Shown: positions 7,699 to 16,200 of the stretch, piece after piece
Position numbering within the stretch: position 1 is the stretch's first letter
How the letters are laid out: each line of letters opens with the position of its first letter
Assembly (NCBI GenBank): GCA_019752535.1
Contig: JAIEMA010000027.1
Coordinates: 1-33,716 of the forward strand
Length of the DNA: 33,716 nt
Source of the DNA: Bacteriovoracaceae bacterium
GTDB lineage: Bacteria; Bdellovibrionota; Bacteriovoracia; Bacteriovoracales; Bacteriovoracaceae
Direction: 5' to 3'
The notes under the pieces: model-generated
What the model was told of the DNA's origin: nothing
The model's input: the letters and a program-made list of their open reading frames with translations, nothing else
Database searches by the model: none
Program-made: the position numbers and the translations under genes

Positions 7699-7935
7699 AT
7701 GCATTGGGACACACTCATCAGTATCTGGCACCGCGGCGGTCAAAAAAACGGATTAAAAGTTCGTTTTCTCGATTGGAACCACACCATCAAATATTTCATG
7801 ATCACTGGCGAATCTGAAGACGGCAAACGTCTTGTAGGTAAACTAGATAACGGTGAGAGCATGAGCTTTGCGAAATTCTCACGCGGCTGGGGTCTCTACG
7901 GCGAAGGTGCTGAACAAGCTGCTAAGGCCGTTTAG
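7699..7935 (+). CDS. Small hypothetical protein (78 residues)
   Basis: The start is ATG 7699, with a strong AAGGAGG ribosome site at 7686-7692, six bases before it. The open frame extends back to 7600, but that part is antisense to the divergent gene and has no ribosome site. The product is a soluble, Gly- and Trp-containing 78-residue protein (MHWDTLISIWHRGG at the front, FSRGWGLYGEG near the end) with no recognised domain. The middle looks like three or four beta strands (VRFLDWN, YFMITGE, KRLVGKL), as in a small barrel. It lies 8 bases before the methyltransferase gene and is likely co-transcribed with it. Confidence 0.8.
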   Translation: MHWDTLISIWHRGGQKNGLKVRFLDWNHTIKYFMITGESEDGKRLVGKLDNGESMSFAKFSRGWGLYGEGAEQAAKAV

Positions 7936-7943
7936 TTTTTTCA

Positions 7944-8597
7944 ATGATCCCAAAGTATGTCACTAAAATTGAGCAGAGAAAGCTTCAAGATAAAGTCTTT
8001 GTCCTAGAAGTGATCAATGACCTTGATGATGCCATAGAGCTTTTGTGTGAAAGCTTGGGCCCGCATCCTAATCCCTTCGCAGAAGATCTTTGCCCCTATT
8101 ATGGTGTGCTCTGGCCTTCGGCCGAAGCGCTGGCCGGCTATATCTCAAATAATCTAAATAAAATGAAAGGCAAGCGAGTCATTGAAGTGGGCTGTGGTCT
8201 GGGATTTCCAAGTCTGACGGCCGCGCATTTTGGCATAAATGTTTTGGCCACTGACTTTCATCCCGATGTCGTGAATTTTCTCGCGCGCAATCAAAAACAC
8301 AATTCAGTCGAAGTGGCCTTTGAGCGTTTGAACTGGCGCAATGATCAACATACTCTTGGGAAATTCGATATTGTGATGGGCTCTGATGTTCTCTATGAGC
8401 CGAAACATCCGGGTGATGTCGCCGCAGGATTTGAGAGGCTCTTGGCCCCAGGTGGAGAAGTGTGGGTTGTCGATCCAGGACGTGGTTATTTACAAAAATT
8501 TCTTGATGAGATGGAGAAGGCGGGGTTCAAACATTCGTTCGAACCCCAAACCATTAATAAGCAAGAACTATTCCTGTTCCGCTTCTTTAGAGATTAA
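7944..8597 (+). CDS. Class I SAM methyltransferase, METTL21/ETFBKMT-like
   Basis: The 217-residue Rossmann methyltransferase has motif I VIEVGCGLGFPSL (79-91), an acidic post-I loop ATDFHPD (102-108) and SDVLYE (147-152). The DxxY pattern and the LWPSAEALAGYI block (56-67) are hallmarks of methyltransferase family 16, which methylates protein lysines in eukaryotes and electron-transfer flavoprotein or ribosomal/elongation proteins in some bacteria. The protein substrate here is unknown. It lies 8 bases after the small gene. Its TAA and that of the opposing gene share the bases TTAA. Confidence 0.87.
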   Translation: MIPKYVTKIEQRKLQDKVFVLEVINDLDDAIELLCESLGPHPNPFAEDLCPYYGVLWPSAEALAGYISNNLNKMKGKRVIEVGCGLGFPSLTAAHFGINVLATDFHPDVVNFLARNQKHNSVEVAFERLNWRNDQHTLGKFDIVMGSDVLYEPKHPGDVAAGFERLLAPGGEVWVVDPGRGYLQKFLDEMEKAGFKHSFEPQTINKQELFLFRFFRD

Positions 8598-8914
8598 TTA
8601 AAAGGGACTTTGTAGAGAACGGCGCCATGGGATTCGTCTACATGGCAGAACTCGTTAAACTTGAAGACGATTGCCTGCTCAGAAACTTTGCGCCCATGTT
8701 TTTCAACTTCAACCACTGCATGAACGATGGTGACTTGCTCTTCAGAAGTGAATTCATTTTTTAAAATAGTGCCGAGTTTAAGCGTTCTGACTTTTTCAAT
8801 TTGATTGAAATCATTCGCGATAAATTCTTTAACGATTTTTTCAGCTTCAACTCTGTCACAAGAGAAGGCTTGAATAGAAATAAAGAAGGCGACAAAAGCG
8901 ATAAGAAGGCGCAT
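8594..8914 (-). CDS. Small exported hypothetical protein
   Basis: I start at ATG 8914, preceded by GGGAGAA; the frame extends to 8953 without support. The 106-residue product has a signal peptide (MRLLIAFVAFFISIQAFS) followed at once by Cys19. The AFSC context is a poor lipobox, so I favour a soluble periplasmic protein, though lipid attachment is possible. The mature part of about 87 residues has an alpha-beta look, like small cystatin/NTF2-like folds (KIVKEFIANDF, then strands TIVHAVVEVEKH and QAIVFKF), and a second Cys. Its end overlaps the methyltransferase gene by 4 bases. Confidence 0.75.
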   Translation of the reverse strand: MRLLIAFVAFFISIQAFSCDRVEAEKIVKEFIANDFNQIEKVRTLKLGTILKNEFTSEEQVTIVHAVVEVEKHGRKVSEQAIVFKFNEFCHVDESHGAVLYKVPFN

Positions 8915-8928
8915 GAAATTCTCCCAAG

Positions 8929-8954
8929 GGTGAGACGATTTACCACATCTCACC
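8929..8954. repeat. Intergenic inverted repeat
   Basis: GGTGAGA (8929-8935) and TCTCACC (8948-8954) form a 7-bp perfect inverted repeat with a 12-base spacer. It lies between the redoxin gene and the small exported gene, both on the minus strand. No T-run follows, so a protein operator or a processing hairpin is more likely than an intrinsic terminator. Confidence 0.4.
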
Positions 8955-8972
8955 TCAGGGAGAATAGAGGGA

Positions 8973-9560
8973 TTATTCGTATTTCACGCCACAACCATAG
9001 GCTTTGGTCTCAGGGAGCATGATCTTCTGACCGTTAACCAATGAATCTACTGCGTCGCGTACAAAGTTACGGGCACCCTTCACGTCACTTTGCTCAGTGC
9101 TGGGCTTGTCATCAATCGCTCCCTGATAGGCCAAACGCCCCTTGGCATCAATGACGAACATATGGGGCGTACTTTTTGCTCCATAAGCTTTGCCCACAGT
9201 TCCATCCTCATCAATTAAAACATCGGCCGCATTGGATCCATGAGTTTTCATGTCGGCTTTGGCGCCGGCCTGATCAACGTGACCCTGTTTGCCTTTGGCC
9301 GAGGAGATAATCGAGAGCCAAACAACACCTTTGCTTTTGGCTTCAGCTTGAAGAGTTTGCATGTTGTTTGAGCCGTAATGTTTTTTCACAAAGGGGCAGC
9401 CATGATTAAGCCATTCGAGAACGATGACTTTTCCTTTAAGACTTGTTAGAGAGACATTTTTTCCAGAAGCGCCCGGCAGCACGAAAGCGGGAGCAAGATT
9501 GCCAATTTCAACTGCGAAGGCAGAGGTAGAAATAAGTAATAAAAGCGCGAGTATTTTCAT
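8973..9560 (-). CDS. Exported thioredoxin-fold redoxin (AhpC/TSA-like)
   Basis: ATG 9560 is preceded by AAGGAG; the frame continues to 9584 without support. A signal peptide (MKILALLLLISTSAFA) leads to a redoxin domain with LAPAFVLPG (22-30), the nucleophile region NHGCPFVKKHY (52-62), and the cis-Pro loop STPH (130-133). The active site has a single Cys55 in place of CxxC. A second Cys190 lies in the C-terminal YGCGVKY, as in a known group of periplasmic redoxins. It may reduce peroxides or handle thiols in the periplasm, using Cys55 and perhaps Cys190 as the resolving partner. It is divergent from amt across a 70-base region. Confidence 0.88.
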   Translation of the reverse strand: MKILALLLLISTSAFAVEIGNLAPAFVLPGASGKNVSLTSLKGKVIVLEWLNHGCPFVKKHYGSNNMQTLQAEAKSKGVVWLSIISSAKGKQGHVDQAGAKADMKTHGSNAADVLIDEDGTVGKAYGAKSTPHMFVIDAKGRLAYQGAIDDKPSTEQSDVKGARNFVRDAVDSLVNGQKIMLPETKAYGCGVKYE

Positions 9561-9570
9561 TGAGGACTCC

Positions 9571-9598
9571 TTGTTTGAAAGCAAATATACCGTATAAT
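9571..9598 (+). promoter_or_regulatory. amt: Candidate sigma70 promoter for the amt operon
   Basis: A perfect -10 hexamer TATAAT (9593-9598) lies 16 bases after TTGTTT (9571-9576), which matches the -35 consensus only in its first half. It is about 33 bases before the amt start codon. A weak -35 with an ideal -10 would suit an activated promoter, for example under nitrogen control, but I see no specific operator. Confidence 0.5.
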
Positions 9599-9630
9599 AT
9601 TAGCAAAGACTCATTGCATGGAGGCAATTG

Positions 9631-10914
9631 ATGCGTTTGAAATATCTTGGACATCTGGGGGCCATCCTTTTTGGTGGACTCTTGGCCACCTTTCTTCCAG
9701 AAATCGCTCAGCCTAAAATGGGGGAGCCGCTCAATCCTGGGGATACCGCTTGGATGCTCACCGCTACTGCTTTGGTTCTTCTCATGACCCCAGGGCTCTC
9801 CTTTTTTTATGGCGGAATGGTTCGCAAAAAAAATGTCATCTCGACGATGCTTCAATCGATTGTGGCTTTAGGGGTGATCACTGTCGCCTGGATCGCTGTC
9901 GGCTTCTCACTTTGTTTTGGTGAATCGATTGGCGGAGTGATTGGAAATCCAATGACCTTTTTTATGTACCGTGGTGTGGGGATGGCGACTCATCCTGATT
10001 TTTCAGCGACAGTGCCGTTTGCTTTGTTTTCTTTATTCCAACTTAAATTTGCGATCATCACACCGACCCTGGTCTCAGGTGCGTTTGCTGAACGCGTGAA
10101 GTTTTCAAGTTATTTAGTCTTCATGGTGCTCTTCTGTTTATTTATCTACGCTCCACTCGCCCACATGACGTGGCACCCGGATGGTATTCTTCGCAATTGG
10201 GGTGTTCTGGATTTTGCGGGAGGAACGGTCGTTCATATCTCAGCAGGTATGGCCGCTCTCGCAGGTTCGATTTTTTTGGGACCTCGTAAAGAGCAACTCC
10301 ATGATGCCGCTCATGTGCCCTACGTGATTTTAGGAACGGGACTTTTGTGGTTTGGATGGTTCGGCTTTAATGCTGGATCATCTCTTGCGGCCAATGGCAC
10401 AGCTGTGCTCGCATTTTTAAATACCAACACCGCTTCGGCCGTAGCGATGATCACCTGGATGTTTTTTGATCGTTTGCGTGGCAAAAAATCTTCGGCCCTT
10501 GGGGCCTGTATCGGTGCGGTCGTGGGACTCGTGGCGATTACACCTGCGGCTGGATTTGTCTCTGTCGGTGCGGCGATTTTGATTGGCTTCATCGCGGCTC
10601 TCATTTCAAATATGGCCTTGAGTCTTAAAGCGCGCTCTGGTGTGGATGACACACTTGATGTGTTCCCTTGTCACGGTCTTGGCGGCATCGTGGGGATGAT
10701 TCTCACAGGTGTGTTTGCAAAAGATGTGGGTCTGATTTACGGCGAGACGCAAACGTTTCTTTATCATCTCTTAACTCTTGTGCTCGTCATGGTGTTTGCT
10801 TTCTGTGGCTCGTATGTCCTCTACATCGTCTCCAATGCCATTAAGCCGATGCGAGTGAATGAAGAAGAAGAGCGCCAAGGTTTAGATATCTCTCAGCACG
10901 GTGAAACCGTTTAA
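9631..10914 (+). CDS. amt: Ammonium transporter (Amt/MEP/Rh family)
   Basis: The start is ATG 9631, with GGAGG six bases upstream; a TTG at 9628 is the alternative. The 427-residue, multi-span inner-membrane channel has MTPGLSFFYGGMVRKKNV (52-69), the signature block DFAGGTVVHISAG with the first pore His at 202, and FPCHGLGG with the second pore His at 348. These twin histidines line the conduction path for ammonium/ammonia. The C-terminal tail ends in GLDISQHGE, the form that contacts PII proteins. No glnK/glnB gene is adjacent, unlike the common amt-glnK arrangement. It heads a tight run with the DUF3015-like and Lnb-like genes, which are not obviously nitrogen-related. Confidence 0.97.
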   Translation: MRLKYLGHLGAILFGGLLATFLPEIAQPKMGEPLNPGDTAWMLTATALVLLMTPGLSFFYGGMVRKKNVISTMLQSIVALGVITVAWIAVGFSLCFGESIGGVIGNPMTFFMYRGVGMATHPDFSATVPFALFSLFQLKFAIITPTLVSGAFAERVKFSSYLVFMVLFCLFIYAPLAHMTWHPDGILRNWGVLDFAGGTVVHISAGMAALAGSIFLGPRKEQLHDAAHVPYVILGTGLLWFGWFGFNAGSSLAANGTAVLAFLNTNTASAVAMITWMFFDRLRGKKSSALGACIGAVVGLVAITPAAGFVSVGAAILIGFIAALISNMALSLKARSGVDDTLDVFPCHGLGGIVGMILTGVFAKDVGLIYGETQTFLYHLLTLVLVMVFAFCGSYVLYIVSNAIKPMRVNEEEERQGLDISQHGETV

Positions 10915-10925
10915 AAGGATCAATA

Positions 10926-11384
10926 ATGAAATGGATTTTAATCGCTTTAGTTTTCTCACTTTCAGCTTTTGCTCAAGACCGCAGTAGTGGTTGTGGGATG
11001 GGCTGGCAGGTAACGCGTTCGATGACGACTTCTGGCTCATACACCAGAGCGCTCACGAATTTTACTTTCTCAAATACACTCGCCATGACTCTAGGGACTT
11101 CAGGTCGCTCAAAGCATGACCTCGTCATGAAAGAGCGTGAGAAGATCTATTATGTAGAAGCTAATCTGATTCCGCTCAAGCGCGAAGTCGCGATGGGACA
11201 GGGAGAGAGATTAAATGCGCTTGCCACTGTTTGGGGATGTGAATCACAAACACTTGGATCAGCTTTAAAGAGCAACTATCGTCAGTTGTTTAAAAATAAA
11301 TCGGCCGAGCAAGTGGTGAAGCAAATTGATTCTCTCATCCTGGTGATGCCAGAACTTAAGGCCCATTGTAATACTCAAGTGTGA
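10926..11384 (+). CDS. Exported DUF3015-like protein
   Basis: ATG 10926 follows AAAGGA and lies 11 bases after amt. The 152-residue protein has a signal peptide (MKWILIALVFSLSAFA). Next comes SSGCGMGWQV and a Ser/Thr-rich stretch ending in MTLGTSGRSKHD, which resembles the pattern of DUF3015 proteins (CGLG near the front and a TSGTSG-type motif). The second half is helical and includes two further Cys. The function of this family is unknown. Its TGA overlaps the GTG start of the next gene (GTGA), so the two are translationally coupled. Confidence 0.78.
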   Translation: MKWILIALVFSLSAFAQDRSSGCGMGWQVTRSMTTSGSYTRALTNFTFSNTLAMTLGTSGRSKHDLVMKEREKIYYVEANLIPLKREVAMGQGERLNALATVWGCESQTLGSALKSNYRQLFKNKSAEQVVKQIDSLILVMPELKAHCNTQV

Positions 11385-13150
11385 TTTTAGTTTTCTTTCT
11401 TCTCTCCTGGGCGCAAGCTTTAGCCCAGGAAGAAGTTTTCTGGCAGAGATGGTCCACGATTCTTCACCGAGACGCTCAATCGAACCCCCATTTCTGGTTT
11501 TCAAAATCCAAGGATAATAAACTTGAACTCGAGGCAACTCTTGAAGCCTTTCGCTCTAAAGTGAATTGGGGCACCAATGATCATGCTCAATGTCTTTATC
11601 CGGCCAGAAGAGAGTTGATAGAAGAATTCCAGATGGGTGAATTCGAACATTCAGTTTGTCCTGACTATGACGAGTGGATTGAGAGACTGAACCCGAGTGG
11701 CGTGACAATCGTTTTTGCCGGCAATTATCCCGATAATCCAGGGTCACTCTTTGGTCATACGTTTTTAAAATTTTCTGGCACCGAAAAGCATGGCGAAGAA
11801 ATCCTCGATTACGCTCTCAATTACTCAGCAGAAATTTCGGATGATATCGGTGTGCTTTATGCCTTTAAGGGATTACTTGGGGGCTACTATGGGGGCTTCA
11901 CTCTCACTCCATATTATTTGAAACTCAATGAATACAGTGAAGGCGAGGGGAGAGATCTTTGGGAATATAAATTAGCTTTGAGTGCTAAGGAGTCACGCTT
12001 TATTCTGGCCCATGTGTGGGAACTTAAAAATCGTGCGGCCTTTCGTTATTACTTTCTCACCAAAAATTGCTCACTTTTTATTTTAAGATTAATCGATGCC
12101 GCTCATCCTGAGTGGCAGTTAGAGAAAAAACTTCGCTGGTATGTGATTCCTCTTGAGACTGTGAGGGCCTTGCATCAAGTCAGTGGCAGTGTGACTGAGG
12201 TCAAATATCGCCCTTCAGTACGCCTGAGAGCAAAAAAGATTTATAGTGATTCAACGCTTGTTCAGAAACATAAGGTCAGAAAAATTCTTCAAAATAAGAT
12301 GGATCCAAAAAATATTTCTGACACAAAAGTTTTACAAACAAGTTTAATGAGTCTTGCTTCTAAACACAGCCGCCAAGAGGGAAGGCTCAATCTTGAGGAT
12401 TCAAAATTAGAAGAAGAAATCTTGGAGAGGCTCAGTGAGCTTCCCACCCAACCTCTTCCTGAAGCGCCCGTACTCGCTTCTCCTCATGAGAGTCATAAAG
12501 TGGGTCAAATCAGTGTGGGGTATCTAAATTCGCAAACCAATTCACTTCTCCTGGGTCATCGCTTAGGAGTTCATGATTTTGCAGATTCTCCTCGCGGTTA
12601 TCTTCCTTTCTCAGAACTCACGATTTTAGATGGGCAGCTGAGAATTGAAGAGAAAAAAATTGCTCTCGATGAAATCGATTTTATTAAAATTACACTTTTG
12701 CGTCCAAGAAGTTTAGATGAAAAAGATTGGTCATGGAAGGCGAGTGTAAGTGGAGAGGGAAGAGCGCAAGTTTTTAGTCAGGGTGCACAGAGGATGATGG
12801 GTCAAGGGATGATGGGGCCTTCTTATTATTTAAGTGAGAGTTGGGTTTTCAGTTTGCTCGCCGGGGTACACGCTAGGGCATCTGCCACTGACTCAGGATT
12901 TGTGGGAGGAAAGAGTGAACTTTCACTCATTCATCAAACAGAGAAATTTCAATTCATTCACACTCTAGAAATTGATCATCGCTTTGGAGTAAAAAAGGAT
13001 TTCAATTGGCAGCTCAGACCCCAGTTGGATTGGGTGTACCATCCCGATTTAAATTTTGATCTCCACTTAAAGCTAAGCGTTCCTCTCAAGATTAGTGGTC
13101 TATATGACAACTCTTTTCAGTCAGTTATCGCTCTTGAGAAGCACTACTAA
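11381..13150 (+). CDS. DUF4105/Lnb-type envelope protein with predicted C-terminal beta-barrel
   Basis: GTG 11381 overlaps the previous stop. Residues 1-16 are a signal peptide (MILVFFLLSWAQALAQ). The region from about 105 to 245 carries the DUF4105 pattern, with GSLFGHTFLKF (His126) and FLTKNCSLFILRLID (Cys230) as the probable catalytic His and Cys. In Bacteroidetes the Lnb family with this domain N-acylates lipoproteins; whether that holds here is inference. A charged helical linker (about 270-350) precedes alternating amphipathic strands up to the C-terminal aromatic residue, as expected for an outer-membrane barrel. The window shows many lipoproteins that could be substrates. No terminator of good quality follows. 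Confidence 0.82.
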   Translation: MILVFFLLSWAQALAQEEVFWQRWSTILHRDAQSNPHFWFSKSKDNKLELEATLEAFRSKVNWGTNDHAQCLYPARRELIEEFQMGEFEHSVCPDYDEWIERLNPSGVTIVFAGNYPDNPGSLFGHTFLKFSGTEKHGEEILDYALNYSAEISDDIGVLYAFKGLLGGYYGGFTLTPYYLKLNEYSEGEGRDLWEYKLALSAKESRFILAHVWELKNRAAFRYYFLTKNCSLFILRLIDAAHPEWQLEKKLRWYVIPLETVRALHQVSGSVTEVKYRPSVRLRAKKIYSDSTLVQKHKVRKILQNKMDPKNISDTKVLQTSLMSLASKHSRQEGRLNLEDSKLEEEILERLSELPTQPLPEAPVLASPHESHKVGQISVGYLNSQTNSLLLGHRLGVHDFADSPRGYLPFSELTILDGQLRIEEKKIALDEIDFIKITLLRPRSLDEKDWSWKASVSGEGRAQVFSQGAQRMMGQGMMGPSYYLSESWVFSLLAGVHARASATDSGFVGGKSELSLIHQTEKFQFIHTLEIDHRFGVKKDFNWQLRPQLDWVYHPDLNFDLHLKLSVPLKISGLYDNSFQSVIALEKHY

Positions 13151-13295
13151 GTCCCTAGAAAGTCATGGAGGCTGACCCAAAAAAACGGCAGTTTTCTCTC
13201 TTAGGATTTTATTTAATCCTCTCTAAGTCTTTGTTCATACTCCCTTGCGAAACTCCGAAGAGTCAGAGGCTTAAACTAATGAATCTCGAGGTTTT

Positions 13296-16200
13296 ATGCG
13301 TTTATTGGGACTCCTCTTTTTGATTATTTTCGCCACCGCTTGCGGGGGAAAAAATTCAAACACCAATATCAAAGTCACCACCTCTGCATTATTTGGTGGC
13401 TCTGCGGCCTTGCAAAATATCTCCGAAGGCGGCCTCATGCTTTGGGGTGTGAATGACAAAGGGAATCGCTTCGGACAAACACTCGAAGATGCTGACACCA
13501 TAAATCTTGATCTACCTAATGGGACTTGGACCTTCTATGCTGTTGCGTGGGACAACGCCACCAATGATCCATTGCTTGCAAGCACTGGTTTGAAGTGTGC
13601 AGAAAGCGTCCCCACGCAGCTTGCGGGCACGCAAGTGAACGTTGCTCTCGCTGTCTCTGCAACAACTTGTGCCAATGATATTTTTCGCGGCTACGCCTCC
13701 AGTGCCAACAGCGGCACGATCAATGCTCAATTGTGCGAAAATCTCTCCGGTGTGACGGCCTACAACCATGTTTGTAGTGATGATCGAATCACAGCAGGGG
13801 CTAACTGGAAAAGTGATAAAGTCCCAATGATGTCGGTGAAGGTGACCCTTCCCAATTATCTCAATAATATCGACGTCCCAGGTGGAATTTCGCGCTGTAT
13901 GGTGATGCCATCCAATCAAGATGGCTCTTGGACCAATGTCACCTCAATGAAATTGCCGATTGGCGATGTCGCTTATCCAGCGAAGTCTCCGTTTCGTTTG
14001 CGATTAGAATTTTTTCCTGGAAATAACACCTGTGATTTAACTGGGACTGCGAGAGGAAGTATTACTCGCATTTTGCCCAATGGACTTCTTTCACCCATTT
14101 CACCGATCAAGACATTCCATAACAGTGGCCAGCACTATACCTTTCTTTCGATTAGCGACAACGAAATTTGCAATGGTCGCACGGCGGTTTATACAGATGT
14201 CGCTGGGGCGAGAAACTTTGCTGGTGGTGCAGGAACAGTAGGACATCCCTATTTGATTTGCTCTCCTGAGCAGCTCCTTTCGATGCATGACTTAGTCAAT
14301 GCGACGACGTACTATTATCGCTTATCAGCGAATATCAATTTGAATCCTTACTCAAAAGGTGTCACGACCGCGACGTTACCTAGCGACAGTGATTGTTGGG
14401 AAGAGGGACAGAACTGGATGCCCATAGGCCATTCCTACGCTGCACCTAGCGCTTGTACGGCATCGGTCACGGGTTTCACAGGATCTTTTGACGGTAATGA
14501 TCATAGCATCTCCAATTTACGCATCAAAAAAGATAACTCTGACGAGGTCGGCTTTATAGCGCGTCTTTCAGCTCCAGCAGCAAGAGTGTTTCGAGATCTC
14601 ACATTTATTAACGCTGAAGTAGAGGGACAAGCAAAAGTTGGAGCTTTATTTGGAAGTTGCACGGCGACTGGAAACCAATTAATTGAAAATATAAGAATTA
14701 CAAACTCGAGGATAAGAGCTCGTGATAATGCTGGCAGCTCTTATGTGGGTGCTCTGTTCGGTGATGGGACTCTTGTTGATGTAAATAAAATTTTTATCAG
14801 TGGTGGCAGTGTAGAAGGTGATGGAAGTTATATTGGCGGTGCCTTTGGAAATCTTTCATCCTCAACTAAGCTAAGTAACGTTTTCGTCAATACTCAAGTC
14901 AGGGCGAATAATTATAATTCAGGCTCCACTCATACGGGAGGAATTGGAGCAAAGTTTGTCTCCACTTCACTTGCTGGTAACATAGACTCGCTTTCATATG
15001 AAGGGATTATTACTACCGGAAGTACAAAAGTGGGTGGTTTGTTTGGAGAATTAGGGGATACAAATGCTGGTAAAAATCTTTCAAACTTTTATTCAAAAGC
15101 AGCGATTACGACATTAAACACAACTTCTAGTAATATGGTTGGTGGTTTCGTTGGAAAAAACCTTTTCAATAAAGCGATGATCAACGGGTATTTTGCCGGT
15201 CATGTTTTGGATTTCTGTAGTGCTGGCTGCGACGTGGGTGCCTTAATTGGAGATTATTCTGGAGGCACACCGACAGGAAGTAGTGATATTTATTATCTCT
15301 CAGATAATCAGCCAACTGATGCAGGATGGGGGACGAGTGCATTTGCGACTTCTTCATTCAGCAACGCTGACAACGTAGGCTTATACCTTACTGGAACGTT
15401 GACAACTTTTGAATCTGGACCGTGGGTCCATCAAGCCGGAGATACTCCAAGGTTAACATTAGAGCAGCATCCTTGTGCATTGACTATAAACTCTGCAGGA
15501 TTGGCGGGACAAATTATAGCTGGGCGTGGAGGTGCGAGCAATCCACTAGTCATTTGTAAAAAAGAGCAACTCTCAACGATAGGTGCTCTTGGAAGTGGAA
15601 AATACGTCTCAATTGTTGGAGCCGTGAATCTTACCGGCAGCTTTACTTCACCCAATATCCCATCAGGTGTGACCCTCAGTGGAGAGAGAGGGTTAGTTTT
15701 TGGGTATACAAATAATTTAAGTGGAACAAGTTCTGGCAATCTTGCTCCTTTTGCTACGAACAGTGGAACAATAAAAAACCTCGATATGGCCAATATCAAA
15801 GTAAGCGTTTTAGCACCGTCATCTACTTCTTCTGTTTCAGGTGCAGTTTATATAAATAATGGAACGATAGATAACATGAGTGTGATCTCAGGAGAGATCA
15901 AGCATAGTGCTTCATCAACGGCCTATGCCTCAGGTATGGTCTACCAAAACAATGGCACAATTAAAAATTCTAAGATGTCTGCCGTCGTAGGTGGAATAAA
16001 TTATGTAGCGGGCATAGCTGCTTTTAACCTAGGTCATATCTTAGATTCTGAGGTCGAGGGAGCTCTCTTTCAATCAACTGCCTCATCTTCATCTGTTTTT
16101 GCGGGAATTGCCTTACAGAACGGATCCTCTGCCACCATCAAAAGATCAGTGGTGAGAAGTAAAATGAACACTTCTTACTCCCTTGATGATTCTTCAATGG

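Noticed and set aside
10320-10652. Minus-strand frame inside amt
   Set aside because: It is an antisense shadow of the transporter with Ala/Pro-rich composition and no ribosome site.
13203-13220. Terminator after the Lnb-like gene
   Set aside because: AGGATT/AATCCT gives only a weak AT-rich 6-bp stem with no T-run after it.
13512-13919. His-rich minus-strand frame inside the giant lipoprotein gene
   Set aside because: It arises from codons of the real plus-strand gene and shows no start signal or family pattern.
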